Positions 1-9,153 of a DNA stretch of 64,000 nucleotides are shown here, piece by piece (the first letter of the stretch is position 1; each line of letters begins with the position of its first letter). The notes below the pieces were generated by a model that worked only from the letters and a program-made list of their open reading frames with translations, searched no databases and was not told the origin of the DNA. Origin of the DNA: Chitinophagales bacterium (lineage in GTDB: Bacteria; Bacteroidota; Bacteroidia; Chitinophagales; Saprospiraceae); NCBI GenBank assembly GCA_013297745.1, contig JAAFIM010000001.1, positions 178,745 through 242,744 on the forward strand, in the 5' to 3' direction. Made by a program: the position numbers and the translations under genes.

Positions 1-603
1 TTTGACCGCAGTTTTTTTCAAAATGGCAAATCCCAAAAGTCAGATAAAAATAATTTATTTTATCTTGCCCAGCAGCCAGAAACTTATCAAAATGATAGCC
101 TTTGGTTGGCCGAATTGAATAAGAAATATGCTGAAAATGTACTTTTGAAAACTATTGACAACAAAACTAAACACCAACTGACAAAAATAAGAATTACAGG
201 CACTAGCGATTCTTTGTTATTGACCAAATTACAATTTGATATTAAAACTACCCAACTGTTGCTTTTTAGCCCCAAAGGCGAACTGATTGAATACAGCCGT
301 TTGGATAAAAATTTATCATTTTTGCCCGCTCCAGATAGCAGCCGTCCAATAATCTGTGTGGAAACAAAAGAAGAAAATAATTCTTTTTTTCAATTTTATA
401 AATATGATAATAATATGCTTATCAATATGTTAGATAATTTTTCTGCTAATTTGCCCGACTTAGAAAATACGTTGGTCAATTGCCAAGACAGCAATCAAGA
501 TGGCTTGAACGACCTTATTTTTATTGATAAAAATAAGCAACAATTCACCTTTTTATACCAAAAAAGCAAAGATATGTTTATGTATGAAGCTATACTAAAA
601 TAA
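1..603 (+). CDS. C-terminal part of a protein with a VCBS/FG-GAP-like calcium-loop motif (cut by the left edge)
   Basis: The reading frame is open from base 1 to a TAA at 601-603, so the start lies outside the window and about 200 residues are visible. I recognise no enzyme family. Near the C-terminus the stretch DSNQDGLNDLIFID has the D-x-N-x-D-G spacing of calcium-binding loops in VCBS/FG-GAP beta-propeller repeats, which are common in secreted Bacteroidota proteins. The last 9 bp overlap the 3' end of mutY on the opposite strand. Function unknown; an extracellular or periplasmic location is inference. Confidence 0.6.
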   Translation, partial: FDRSFFQNGKSQKSDKNNLFYLAQQPETYQNDSLWLAELNKKYAENVLLKTIDNKTKHQLTKIRITGTSDSLLLTKLQFDIKTTQLLLFSPKGELIEYSRLDKNLSFLPAPDSSRPIICVETKEENNSFFQFYKYDNNMLINMLDNFSANLPDLENTLVNCQDSNQDGLNDLIFIDKNKQQFTFLYQKSKDMFMYEAILK

Positions 604-1668
604 AGTCTGTGTTTTATTTTGCCAATAATCGCTCACAATTTTGGGAAAAGCATACTGTTGTTTTTGGGCTAAATCCACCCAAATGTATTGATTATCCATA
701 ATTTCTAGCTTTTTTTCTAAATTTATTTCTACAAAAACAGCTATAATTTTTTGATGTGTCAATTGCTGGCTTGTGGGTTGTGATATTTTTTTTATTTGTC
801 CAAACTTAGTCACAAAAAACTGAAAATCAGTAATTTGCAACAATGTTTTTGTATCATATAATTCTTGCATTTCTAATAGCGGAAAATCATAAAGTCCTTG
901 CCAAATATCTTGGTCAGCACGTTTTTTCAATACTATTTTATCCTCAAAATGATAAATAAAATAATAAAAATACCGTTCTTTGCGCTGTATTTTTTTAGCT
1001 TTGATTGGTAAAATATGCTGTTTTTGCGAGGCAAAGGCCACACATTTTTCTTTGTGCAGGCAAGTTCCGCAAAGGGGATTTTTAGGCTTGCAATGTGTAG
1101 CTCCAAAATCCATAATCGCTTGATTATAAGCTGCTGGCGCGTTTTTATCCAACAAATTTTGGGCTAATTCGGCAAACTCTTTCTTATTTTTGGGTTCGTC
1201 TATAGCTTTTTCTATCCCAAAAAAGCGGGATAAAACCCGATAAACATTCCCATCCAACACCGCATAAGGCAAATCAAACCCAAAAGAAGCTATAGCAGCA
1301 GCTGTATAATCGCCTACGCCTTTGAGCGCGCGAATTTCATCGTAAGAGCTGGGAAAAACGCCTTTGTACGTGTCGGTTATGTATTTGGCGGTAAAATGTA
1401 GATTGCGGGCGCGTTGATAATAACCCAAACCCTGCCACAATTTGAAAACTTCATCTTCAGTAGCGTTCGCCAAATCTACTATAGTAGGAAAAGCCGCCTT
1501 AAAACGTTCGTAATAAGGCAGACCTTGTTCGGCGCGGGTTTGTTGCAACAAAATCTCCGACAACCAGATAAAATATGGGTTCTTCTCCCCTTTCCAAGCC
1601 AAAGGACGATGCGCCGTAGCTGCCCATTCCAATAGCTTTTGGGTAAAAAATTGATAATTTTCTAACAT
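595..1668 (-). CDS. mutY: A/G-specific adenine glycosylase MutY
   Basis: 357 residues. MutY removes adenine mispaired with guanine or 8-oxoguanine in the GO base-excision repair system. Visible hallmarks are Glu38 in the SEILLQQTR helix, the helix-hairpin-helix LKGVGDYTAAAI (about 115-126), Asp139 in VLDGNVYRVL, and a 4Fe-4S ligand set C193, C200, C203, C209 with C-x6-C-x2-C-x5-C spacing. The C-terminal third is the NUDIX-like domain that recognises 8-oxoG. It starts 16 bp after the upstream short-chain dehydrogenase on the same strand, so the two may be cotranscribed. Its 3' end overlaps the convergent first CDS by 9 bp. Confidence 0.96.
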   Translation of the reverse strand: MLENYQFFTQKLLEWAATAHRPLAWKGEKNPYFIWLSEILLQQTRAEQGLPYYERFKAAFPTIVDLANATEDEVFKLWQGLGYYQRARNLHFTAKYITDTYKGVFPSSYDEIRALKGVGDYTAAAIASFGFDLPYAVLDGNVYRVLSRFFGIEKAIDEPKNKKEFAELAQNLLDKNAPAAYNQAIMDFGATHCKPKNPLCGTCLHKEKCVAFASQKQHILPIKAKKIQRKERYFYYFIYHFEDKIVLKKRADQDIWQGLYDFPLLEMQELYDTKTLLQITDFQFFVTKFGQIKKISQPTSQQLTHQKIIAVFVEINLEKKLEIMDNQYIWVDLAQKQQYAFPKIVSDYWQNKTQTLF

Positions 1669-1684
1669 AAATTAGGGTAAAAAA

Positions 1685-2395
1685 CTACATTTTGACTGAA
1701 GACATACCTCCGTCTATGTGCAAAATCTGTCCTGTAGTCCAACTGCTTTGTTCTGATAACAAAAATACTGCCGCTGATGCCAATTCTGAAGCTGTGCCTA
1801 CTCTATTGAGTGGATGGCGTTTGTTGCTGGCTTCGCGTTTTTCGGGAGTTGATAACAAATTGGCTGCCAAAGGCGTATCTGTGAGCGAGGGCGCGATAGC
1901 ATTTACTCTAATTTTGGATAAAGCCCATTCCGCCGCCAATGTTCTGGTCAAACCTTCCACCGCGCCTTTGGCTGCTGATATGGACGCGTGAAAACCAAAC
2001 CCTGTTTGTACGGCTACTGTGCTGAATAATACCACACTTGCGCCCTGTGCATTTTTGAGCGCGCGCATAGCTGTTTGCAAAATACGAGCTGCAGACAAAA
2101 AGTTGATTTTATAATCTTGCAAAAAGTCGGCTTCTGTAAAACGGTTAAAAGGTTTCAAATTGATACTGCCCGCACAATACACAATCCCGTGCAAAGTAGC
2201 AGGCAACTGACTTTCTGCAAGTTGAAAATCTGCGCTTAAATCTAATTGTAGATGTTGTGCTTCATTTTCGGGCAACGGACGGCGCGCTATAGTATAAACG
2301 TTTGCGCCTTGTGCTGTCAATTGATTATAAATTTCTGCGCCTATACCAGCGGTTGCGCCCACGATAAGGATATTTTTGTTAGCAAAATTAGCCAT
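1685..2395 (-). CDS. Short-chain dehydrogenase/reductase-like protein lacking the catalytic tyrosine
   Basis: 236 residues with a Rossmann fold. The N-terminal GATAGIGAEIY matches the TGxxxGxG cofactor loop, YCAGSI is the NNAG-like strand, and VNAIAPSLTDTPLA is the typical C-terminal SDR segment. In the usual YxxxK motif the protein reads ISAAK, so the lysine is kept but the catalytic tyrosine is isoleucine. A histidine lies three residues upstream (FHASISAAKG). This motif resembles a known SDR subgroup, so it is probably a family trait rather than damage, but the reaction cannot be assigned. It is the first gene of a likely two-gene unit with mutY. Confidence 0.85.
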   Translation of the reverse strand: MANFANKNILIVGATAGIGAEIYNQLTAQGANVYTIARRPLPENEAQHLQLDLSADFQLAESQLPATLHGIVYCAGSINLKPFNRFTEADFLQDYKINFLSAARILQTAMRALKNAQGASVVLFSTVAVQTGFGFHASISAAKGAVEGLTRTLAAEWALSKIRVNAIAPSLTDTPLAANLLSTPEKREASNKRHPLNRVGTASELASAAVFLLSEQSSWTTGQILHIDGGMSSVKM

Positions 2396-2456
2396 TTTTT
2401 CTAATTATTGAAAGTGATATAATGCCCTTTATAACCTCCAACCTTTTATTTTGTTT

Positions 2457-3875
2457 ATGAAATACTTATTTATTTTTTTTTGCCTGACTATTTTCAATCA
2501 TTTATACGCCCAAATATTCAGTTTTTCCGAACCCGTAGATGTTAGTAAAGATTTACAGCACAAAATAATAGGAAAATTTGACAATCATTTGCTTGTATAT
2601 TCACAACAACGCAGTAAAAATGTTATTCATACGTTTAGCAACGACTCTCTAAAATGGGTAAAAACAACAGAACTTGATTTTCTTAAAAATAATATCAACC
2701 CTTTAATGATTGTCAATAAAAAAAATAATTGGTTGTTATTGACTTATTTTATAGAAAAAGGCAAAACCATAGTAGAAGGCTATGAGTTTGATGAAAACTG
2801 TAATTTATCTACACAAAAAACTATAGCTATTTTTGATAATCGCTACAATTTGCTACCCGAACAACTACAAGTATCAGATAATAAGCAAAATTTGTTAATT
2901 TATCAAATCAAAAGTGAAAATGAAATAGAAATTATAAACTGCAATCTCAATAATTTAGATAAAATTTATCAAAAAACTTTTTATTGGAAAAGCATAAACT
3001 TATATGAAGAATTGTGCGGGCTAAAAATTGACAATCAATCAAATAGTTATTTTATTTTTGAGCAAAATAAACAAAAAAGAAAATTGGCTAAACATAGGCT
3101 TGTTTTGTATCAAATTGACAGTTTGGCTTCAGAAAAAGCTATAGTTTTGGCTATACCCAACACAAGTTTGCAACAACTTAAACTGTGTGTAGACGAAAAA
3201 AACAAACAATTGCTTGCTGCTGGTTTTATAGCAAATGATGTGGGTACAAATGCTTTTTTTTATGCTCGTTTTGTTCCCAATAACAGCCCTTTTTATAACA
3301 TAGTAAATATGGACGAAACTTTTATCCGAAGTTTTACAGGTTTGGAAAAGAAAAAAGTAAAACGTGTCTATAATCTTGTGGTCAAGGAGTTAATTCCCCG
3401 CCAAGATGGAGGTTTGATTATGATAAGCGAAGAAATAGCTATCAAAAACTACGAAATGATACTCAATGGCACACCAGCCACAGCCAACACGCAAGTATTG
3501 AGCAGCCAAGCAGATTATTTTTATGGCAATTTGTTAGTTAATGCTTTTTATCCTACTGGCGATATACATTGGAAACAAATTTTTTATAAAAACCAAGATT
3601 CAGAAAACGACAAAGGGCGTTATTCTTCTTTTTTTATGCTCAAAACTCCAGCTAGTATTCGCTTTTTATGCAACAGCGAAATTGCCTTAAATCCACCTAT
3701 TTATGAATTTCAAATCAATGCACTCGGCGAACCCAAAAAGCAGCTTTTGACCAATGATTTTGAACGCGATTGTCAGATAGAATTTACTGAAGGCTTACAA
3801 ACTACTTCTAATGAAGGCTTTAGTTTCTTTATTCGTGCCAATAAATTGCGTTTAGTACGCATACTTTATCCTTAA
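2457..3875 (+). CDS. Secreted protein of unknown function
   Basis: 472 residues from the ATG at 2457; a TTG six bases upstream is in frame but ATG is preferred. The start MKYLFIFFCLTIFNHLYAQ is a clear Sec signal peptide with an A-Q cleavage-like end. The rest is soluble and strand-rich, with no membrane segment and no type IX sorting domain at the C-terminus (it ends KLRLVRILYP). I recognise no family. It is followed 39 bp later by a multi-spanning membrane protein in the same direction, so the two may be expressed together. Confidence 0.75.
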   Translation: MKYLFIFFCLTIFNHLYAQIFSFSEPVDVSKDLQHKIIGKFDNHLLVYSQQRSKNVIHTFSNDSLKWVKTTELDFLKNNINPLMIVNKKNNWLLLTYFIEKGKTIVEGYEFDENCNLSTQKTIAIFDNRYNLLPEQLQVSDNKQNLLIYQIKSENEIEIINCNLNNLDKIYQKTFYWKSINLYEELCGLKIDNQSNSYFIFEQNKQKRKLAKHRLVLYQIDSLASEKAIVLAIPNTSLQQLKLCVDEKNKQLLAAGFIANDVGTNAFFYARFVPNNSPFYNIVNMDETFIRSFTGLEKKKVKRVYNLVVKELIPRQDGGLIMISEEIAIKNYEMILNGTPATANTQVLSSQADYFYGNLLVNAFYPTGDIHWKQIFYKNQDSENDKGRYSSFFMLKTPASIRFLCNSEIALNPPIYEFQINALGEPKKQLLTNDFERDCQIEFTEGLQTTSNEGFSFFIRANKLRLVRILYP

Positions 3876-3914
3876 TCTTTTTTTATTTTACCTTTTATTT
3901 TTAACTTTAATACT

Positions 3915-4907
3915 GTGTTACAACTATTTAGAAATATAGATTTTAGTGTCGCTATTATTGCCTTTTTATATTTTTGGCTATTTTTTATAGCTAATTTTAT
4001 CTGTCCCCAACCTGATTTGGCCAGTTTTCAAAATGGAGCAAGCACTATTACCAGCCAAATTTATCACTTTGCAGCGTCAGCTAAATTTTTGCTGTATTTT
4101 ATCCCTATTTTATCTATACTTTGGCAAAGTTTTTTAATTAATGCCTTAGTTAATGAGTTTAAATTAAGCAAAAAAGCTACTTTTATCACCGTTCCTGCGG
4201 CTTATTTGATTTTATTTTCTTTTAGCAACAATGATTTTCTAAATTCATTTTTATTATCCAACAACTTTCTTTGTTTAAGTTTGTGGTTTCTGTTCCGTTC
4301 TGCCGACAAAAAAGCGGGTTTGGCTGAAATATTCAATAGTAGCTTTTTATTGGGCGTAGCTTCTTGTTTTGCTTGGGCTAATTTTGCCTATTTCCCTTTA
4401 TATTGCTTGGCTTTACTGATGTTTAGAGGGTTTGACTGGCGAGATTTTTTGATTTTAGTTGCTGGTTTTTTAAGCCCTTTTTTGTTATTGTTCACTTATT
4501 TTTATATCAACGACAAAGGAGCGGCTTGGTTTAGTCAAGATGTAGGCCAACATTGGGCTGTAGCTACTGTTTCTTTTGATATAAATGTTATTAGCTGGAT
4601 TGCTCTTGGTTTTTGGATAATTTTAGTGCTTTATACATTTATTAATTTTAACGGTTTGCAACAAAAAACAACCCTAAAAGAGCAAAAATATATACAAATT
4701 ACGGTGTTGATGTTGTTGTTTGGGAGTTTATCTTTTTTTATGCAGCAAAGTTTTCAACTGTATAGTTTTAATATCTATTTTATCCCTTTGACGATTTTAT
4801 TAAGCCTCAACTTGCAGTCTATCAAAAGCAATAACGCAGTCGAAATTTTACATTTGATTTTGGTCATTTTAGTAATAGCCGCTCAATATCAAAGTTTGAT
4901 ATTTTAA
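3915..4907 (+). CDS. Multi-spanning membrane protein, DUF6427-like
   Basis: 330 residues with roughly nine or ten strongly hydrophobic segments spread over the whole length. The start is GTG (MLQLFRNIDFSVAIIAFLY); no ATG lies near the start of the first membrane segment. The length, the short amphipathic N-terminus followed by a membrane helix, and the all-helical layout resemble the Bacteroidota family DUF6427, whose role is not known. That assignment is tentative and rests on general resemblance. It follows the secreted protein by 39 bp. Confidence 0.7.
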   Translation: MLQLFRNIDFSVAIIAFLYFWLFFIANFICPQPDLASFQNGASTITSQIYHFAASAKFLLYFIPILSILWQSFLINALVNEFKLSKKATFITVPAAYLILFSFSNNDFLNSFLLSNNFLCLSLWFLFRSADKKAGLAEIFNSSFLLGVASCFAWANFAYFPLYCLALLMFRGFDWRDFLILVAGFLSPFLLLFTYFYINDKGAAWFSQDVGQHWAVATVSFDINVISWIALGFWIILVLYTFINFNGLQQKTTLKEQKYIQITVLMLLFGSLSFFMQQSFQLYSFNIYFIPLTILLSLNLQSIKSNNAVEILHLILVILVIAAQYQSLIF

Positions 4908-5040
4908 TATATTTAGCGGACTTATTATTTTGCTTATTTGTCTTTATTGTTTTTATAACGTTATTGACATATCATAAAAAAAGGTTTCTACTTTATCCAA
5001 CACAGTTGCTTATATATATTTCTCACCTTTCCACAATAAA

Positions 5041-5072
5041 AAAGGTCTAACGTAATGTTAGACCTTTTTTTT
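5041..5072. terminator. Hairpin with T-run, probably bidirectional terminator
   Basis: AAAGGTCTAAC and GTTAGACCTTT form a perfect 11-bp stem around a short loop, followed by T residues and preceded by A residues. It lies 134 bp downstream of the membrane protein gene. Confidence 0.8.
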
Positions 5073-5136
5073 ATGGTTTTTAAAATGGGTTGTTATTTTT
5101 ACGGTTTGTTGTGCGTTTTTTACGGTTTATTGTGCA

Positions 5137-5165
5137 GTAGAGACGTTGCAATGCAACGTCTCTAC
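5137..5165. repeat. Perfect palindrome with 14-bp arms
   Basis: GTAGAGACGTTGCA, a central A, then the exact complement TGCAACGTCTCTAC. It has no T-run and ends exactly where the 21-bp tandem array begins (its last base is the first base of unit 1). Palindromes of the GTAGAGACG...CGTCTCTAC type are scattered in several bacterial genomes; whether this one is mobile cannot be seen here. Confidence 0.8.
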
Positions 5166-5374
5166 AATACGCCGCAACATTTTCACAATACGCCGCAACA
5201 TTTTCACAATACGCCGCAACATTTTCACGATACGCCACAATATTTTCACGATACGTCGCAACATTTTCACAATACGCCGCAATATTTTCACGATACGTTG
5301 CAACATTTTCACAATACGCCGCAACATTTTTACAATACGTTGCAACATTTTCACAATACGCTACAACATTTTCA
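5165..5374. repeat. Ten-unit 21-bp tandem array
   Basis: Ten consecutive 21-bp units with consensus CAATACGCCGCAACATTTTC plus A, and a partial eleventh. Point differences (CAATACG/CGATACG, CCGCAAC/CCACAAT/GTTGCAAC) show divergence between units. Because 21 is a multiple of three and the unit lacks stops, several frames on both strands stay open through the array, giving heptapeptide-repeat reading frames that I regard as artefacts. The array fills most of the spacer between the membrane protein terminator and the 3' end of icmF. Confidence 0.95.
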
Positions 5375-5412
5375 CAATACATTAAAACCAAATAACAATA
5401 ATTTTTTTATGC

Positions 5413-8400
5413 TTACATATTTCTTCTGTATTGTCCGCCGACTTGGTAAAGCGCGTTGGTAATCTGCCCCAAAGAACAACATTTTACCGCTTCCATTAAC
5501 TCATCAAACAGGTTTTTATTCTCAATAGCGGCTTTTTGTAGCTGGGCTAAGGCTTGAGTTATTTTGTTTTGATTAGCATCTTTTAGCTGGTTAAGGGTGA
5601 TTATTTGCGCCTCTTTTTCTGCTTCTGTAGCGCGGATAACTTCTTTTGGCAATATGGTGGGCGAACCGTCTTTTGACAAGAACGTATTTACCCCTATTAT
5701 TTTATACTCGCCTGTATGCTTGAGGGTTTCGTAGTACAAACTTTCTTCTTGTATTTTGCCGCGTTGATACATAGTTTCCATTGCGCCCAAAACTCCGCCG
5801 CGTTCTGTTATTCTATCAAATTCCAACAAAACTGCCTCTTCCACCAAGTCGGTTAATTCTTCTATGATAAAAGAACCTTGCACTGGGTTTTCATTTTTGG
5901 CCAATCCCAACTCGTGGTTGATAATCAACTGGATAGCCATAGCACGGCGCACGCTTTCTTCTGTGGGGGTGGTTATGGCTTCGTCGTATGCGTTGGTATG
6001 TAATGAATTGCAGTTGTCGTAAATAGCGTACAAGGCTTGCAAAGTGGTTCTGATGTCGTTAAAATTTATCTCTTGCGCGTGCAAAGAACGCCCTGAAGTC
6101 TGAATATGATATTTCAACTTTTGGCTTCTGTCGTTGGCTTTGTATTTTTCGCGCATAGCCTTAGCCCATATACGGCGCGCTACGCGACCTATTACCGAGT
6201 ATTCGGGGTCTATACCGTTGGAGAAAAAGAAAGAGAAGTTGGGGGCAAAATCATCTATATTCATTCCCCTTGCCAGATAGTATTCTACAAACGTAAATCC
6301 ATTAGACAGCGTAAAAGCCAACTGCGAGATAGGATTTGCGCCCGCTTCGGAGATATGATAACCAGAAATGGACACAGAATAGAAGTTTTGCACATCGTAA
6401 TCTATAAAATACTGCTGCACATCGCCCATCAACCTAAGCGCAAACTCGGTGCTGAATATACAAGTGTTTTGGGCTTGGTCTTCTTTTAGAATATCGGCTT
6501 GCACTGTACCGCGCGCGCTGCTTAATGCTTTTCTTTTTAGCGTATCATACACATCAGACGGCAAAATTTCGTCGCCCGACAAGCCCAATAACGCCAATCC
6601 TAAACCATTATTACCTTTGGGCAATTCGCCTTGATACACAGGGCGGGGCAATCCTTGAGCGTCGTATTTTTCTTTCAAACGCGCTTCTATCAAATGCTCC
6701 AAGTTGTGGGCTTTAATATACTGTTCGCACTGTTGGTCTATAGCCGCGTTCATAAAAAACGCCAACAACACAGCAGCAGGGCCATTGATGGTCATTGATA
6801 CTGAAGTTTTGGGACTGCATAAATCAAAGCCCGAGTATAATTTTTTGGCATCGTCCAAACAACACACAGACACGCCCGAATTTCCAATTTTGCCGTAAAT
6901 ATCTGGCCTGTAGTCTGGGTCTTCTCCATACAACGTTACACTATCAAACGCAGTTGATAACCGCGCTGCTGGCATATCCAACGACACATAATGAAAACGT
7001 CTATTGGTTCGCTCTGGGTTGCCTTCGCCTGCAAACATACGAGTTGGGTCTTCTCCTGTGCGCTTAAATGGAAACACGCCCGCCGTATAAGGAAACTCTC
7101 CAGGGAAGTTTTCTTGTGCCGACCAGCGTATAATACTGCCCCAATCTTTGAATTTTGGAACGGCTATTTTGGGGATTTTGGTATGCGACAGCGATTCTGT
7201 GTAAGTTTTTACCCGTATATCTTTGCCCCGCACTTGATATACAAACTCTTCATTTTTATAATTTTGAATTTTGTTTGCCCAACCGTCAATGATGCGGCGA
7301 TTTTCGCCCGATAAGTCGGCTATTCTTTCGTTGTAGAAACTTTCCAACTCTGCGCCTATGCCATTATAACGGTTTTCTTCCCCACCTGAATAAGCGCGGC
7401 GTTGAAAAAATTGATTGGCTGCGCCTTTTAGCTGTTGGCAGTCGGTTGCTATAAAAGCCTGTTCTTCTACTTGTTGGTTATACCTGCGTATGCTCTCGGT
7501 TATTTCGGACAAATAGCGCACTTTGGCTGGTGGTATGATATAAATCTTCTCACTTAATTCCCCCGTGCTTTGATAAACACTTTCCGACTTTTGAAAATTG
7601 GCTACTTCGGTGCGGCTTGCTATAGTATTGATAACTGTTCTATACAAATTATTCATACCTACATCGTTGAACTGCGAAGCCATAGTACCAAAGACGGGCA
7701 TTTTTTCCAACGGCTCGTCCCAAAGGTTGTGGTTGCGTTGGTATTGTTTGCGGACATCGCGCAAAGCATCTAAAGCCCCTCTTTTATCAAACTTATTCAA
7801 TGCAATTACATCGGCAAAGTCCAACATATCTATTTTTTCCAATTGAGTAGCTGCGCCGTATTCTGGTGTCATCACGTACAACGACACATCACAAAAGTCT
7901 GTTATGGAAGTATCGGACTGCCCTATGCCTGAAGTTTCTAATATAATCAGATTATACCCAGCCGCTTTCAATATAGTTACGGCATCGCCAATATGTTTGG
8001 AAATAGCCAAATTGCTTTGTCGCGTTGCCAAAGAGCGCATATAAACCCGCTCGTTATTTATAGCGTTCATTCTTATCCTATCGCCCAACAACGCGCCGCC
8101 TGTTTTGCGCTTGCTGGGGTCTACAGAGATAATGGCTACAGTTAGCGCGTCAAAGTCTATCAAAAACCGTCTTACCAACTCATCTACTAAGCTGGACTTG
8201 CCTGCTCCCCCCGTTCCTGTAATCCCCAACACGGGCGTTTTTTGGTTTTTAATCTCGTTTTCCAACGTTTTCAACCAACTGCTGGCTTCTTCTGCATAGT
8301 TTTCGGCTGCTGATACCAACCGCGCTATAGCATATTTATCCCCCTTTTTAAAATTTTGCAACTCGCTGCTTATCCCTTCCCCTGCTGGCGTATCGCACTT

Positions 8401-8820
8401 GCGCAACACATCGTTTATCATACCTTGCAAGCCCAATGCGCGCCCGTCGTCTGGCGAATAGATACGCGTGATGCCATAAGCCTGCAATTCGGCTATTTCT
8501 TCGGGCAATATCGTACCACCTCCGCCGCCAAATATCTTAATATGTCCAGCCCCGCGCTCGTTTAGCAAATCGTACATATATTTAAAATACTCGTTATGCC
8601 CACCTTGATAAGACGTGATGGCTATACCTTGAGCATCTTCTTGAATTGCTGTTTCTACTATTTCGGCTGCGCTGCGGTTGTGTCCCAAATGTATAATTTC
8701 TGCACCCGAACGCTGCATTATCCGCCGCATTATGTTAATCGCTGCATCGTGTCCGTCAAACAACGAAGCCGCCGTAACAATCCTTACTTTGTTTTTAGGA
8801 CTGTAGATTTCAGTTTCCAT
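5413..8820 (-). CDS. icmF: Fused isobutyryl-CoA mutase IcmF (B12-dependent acyl-CoA mutase with G-protein chaperone)
   Basis: 1135 residues. IcmF carries the cobalamin domain, a MeaI-type GTPase and the acyl-CoA barrel on one chain, and interconverts isobutyryl-CoA and n-butyryl-CoA (some members act on related branched acyl-CoAs). In order: B12-binding domain at 12-140 with the DGH motif at 22-24 (His24 is the expected lower cobalt ligand); P-loop GTGGAGKSS at 202-210; the [16 protein letters not shown] segment at 233-248; NKFD at 342-345; then the mutase part with the [20 protein letters not shown] signature. The domain order distinguishes it from two-subunit methylmalonyl-CoA mutase. It stands alone on the minus strand; I saw no recognisable cobalamin riboswitch in the 5' spacer. 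Confidence 0.93.
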   Translation of the reverse strand: METEIYSPKNKVRIVTAASLFDGHDAAINIMRRIMQRSGAEIIHLGHNRSAAEIVETAIQEDAQGIAITSYQGGHNEYFKYMYDLLNERGAGHIKIFGGGGGTILPEEIAELQAYGITRIYSPDDGRALGLQGMINDVLRKCDTPAGEGISSELQNFKKGDKYAIARLVSAAENYAEEASSWLKTLENEIKNQKTPVLGITGTGGAGKSSLVDELVRRFLIDFDALTVAIISVDPSKRKTGGALLGDRIRMNAINNERVYMRSLATRQSNLAISKHIGDAVTILKAAGYNLIILETSGIGQSDTSITDFCDVSLYVMTPEYGAATQLEKIDMLDFADVIALNKFDKRGALDALRDVRKQYQRNHNLWDEPLEKMPVFGTMASQFNDVGMNNLYRTVINTIASRTEVANFQKSESVYQSTGELSEKIYIIPPAKVRYLSEITESIRRYNQQVEEQAFIATDCQQLKGAANQFFQRRAYSGGEENRYNGIGAELESFYNERIADLSGENRRIIDGWANKIQNYKNEEFVYQVRGKDIRVKTYTESLSHTKIPKIAVPKFKDWGSIIRWSAQENFPGEFPYTAGVFPFKRTGEDPTRMFAGEGNPERTNRRFHYVSLDMPAARLSTAFDSVTLYGEDPDYRPDIYGKIGNSGVSVCCLDDAKKLYSGFDLCSPKTSVSMTINGPAAVLLAFFMNAAIDQQCEQYIKAHNLEHLIEARLKEKYDAQGLPRPVYQGELPKGNNGLGLALLGLSGDEILPSDVYDTLKRKALSSARGTVQADILKEDQAQNTCIFSTEFALRLMGDVQQYFIDYDVQNFYSVSISGYHISEAGANPISQLAFTLSNGFTFVEYYLARGMNIDDFAPNFSFFFSNGIDPEYSVIGRVARRIWAKAMREKYKANDRSQKLKYHIQTSGRSLHAQEINFNDIRTTLQALYAIYDNCNSLHTNAYDEAITTPTEESVRRAMAIQLIINHELGLAKNENPVQGSFIIEELTDLVEEAVLLEFDRITERGGVLGAMETMYQRGKIQEESLYYETLKHTGEYKIIGVNTFLSKDGSPTILPKEVIRATEAEKEAQIITLNQLKDANQNKITQALAQLQKAAIENKNLFDELMEAVKCCSLGQITNALYQVGGQYRRNM

Positions 8821-8873
8821 ATTTTTATTGATTGATTTTTTATAATTGTTTTATTGTTTATAAACCGCCCCGT

Positions 8874-9090
8874 TTTTTTTATTTAACGCGTTATTATTTT
8901 TTATATAAACCTTGAAGGTTTTAGAAACCTTCAAGGTTTCCCCTACCTACTCCCCTCATTTTTTATTTAACGCGTTATTATTTTTTATATATACGTTGCC
9001 GTTTTTTATATAAACCTTGAAGGTTTTTAAAACCTTCAAGGTTTCCCCTACCTACTCCCCCCATTTTTTATTCAACGCGTTGTTATTTTG
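8874..9090. repeat. Intergenic direct repeats carrying two hairpins
   Basis: A motif around TTTATTTAACGCGTTATTA occurs three times (near 8877, 8963 and, with changes, 9066). Between copies lie two near-identical inverted repeats, AAACCTTGAAGGTTT pairing with AAACCTTCAAGGTTT, at 8907-8939 and 9012-9044. Each is followed by the same CCCCTACCTACTCCCC string. This explains most of the 333-bp spacer between icmF and the next gene; the remainder (9091-9153) is AT-rich with short CATTAACAATTAA repeats. The hairpins could also act as terminators for the gene at 9154-10092. Confidence 0.85.
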
Positions 9091-9153
9091 TCAAACAAAC
9101 CTATACATCTGCACTCATTAACAATTAATCATTAACAATTAACCATTAAAAAC

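Noticed and set aside
5055..5462. Reading frames of 75-135 residues on both strands encoding heptapeptide repeats
   Set aside because: They exist only because the 21-bp array lacks stops in several frames; the plus-strand frame also starts inside a terminator hairpin.
5413..8820. Antisense frames opposite icmF and a possible cobalamin riboswitch upstream
   Set aside because: icmF motifs cover the region, and the 5' spacer holds repeats and hairpins that I could not fit to a B12 box.
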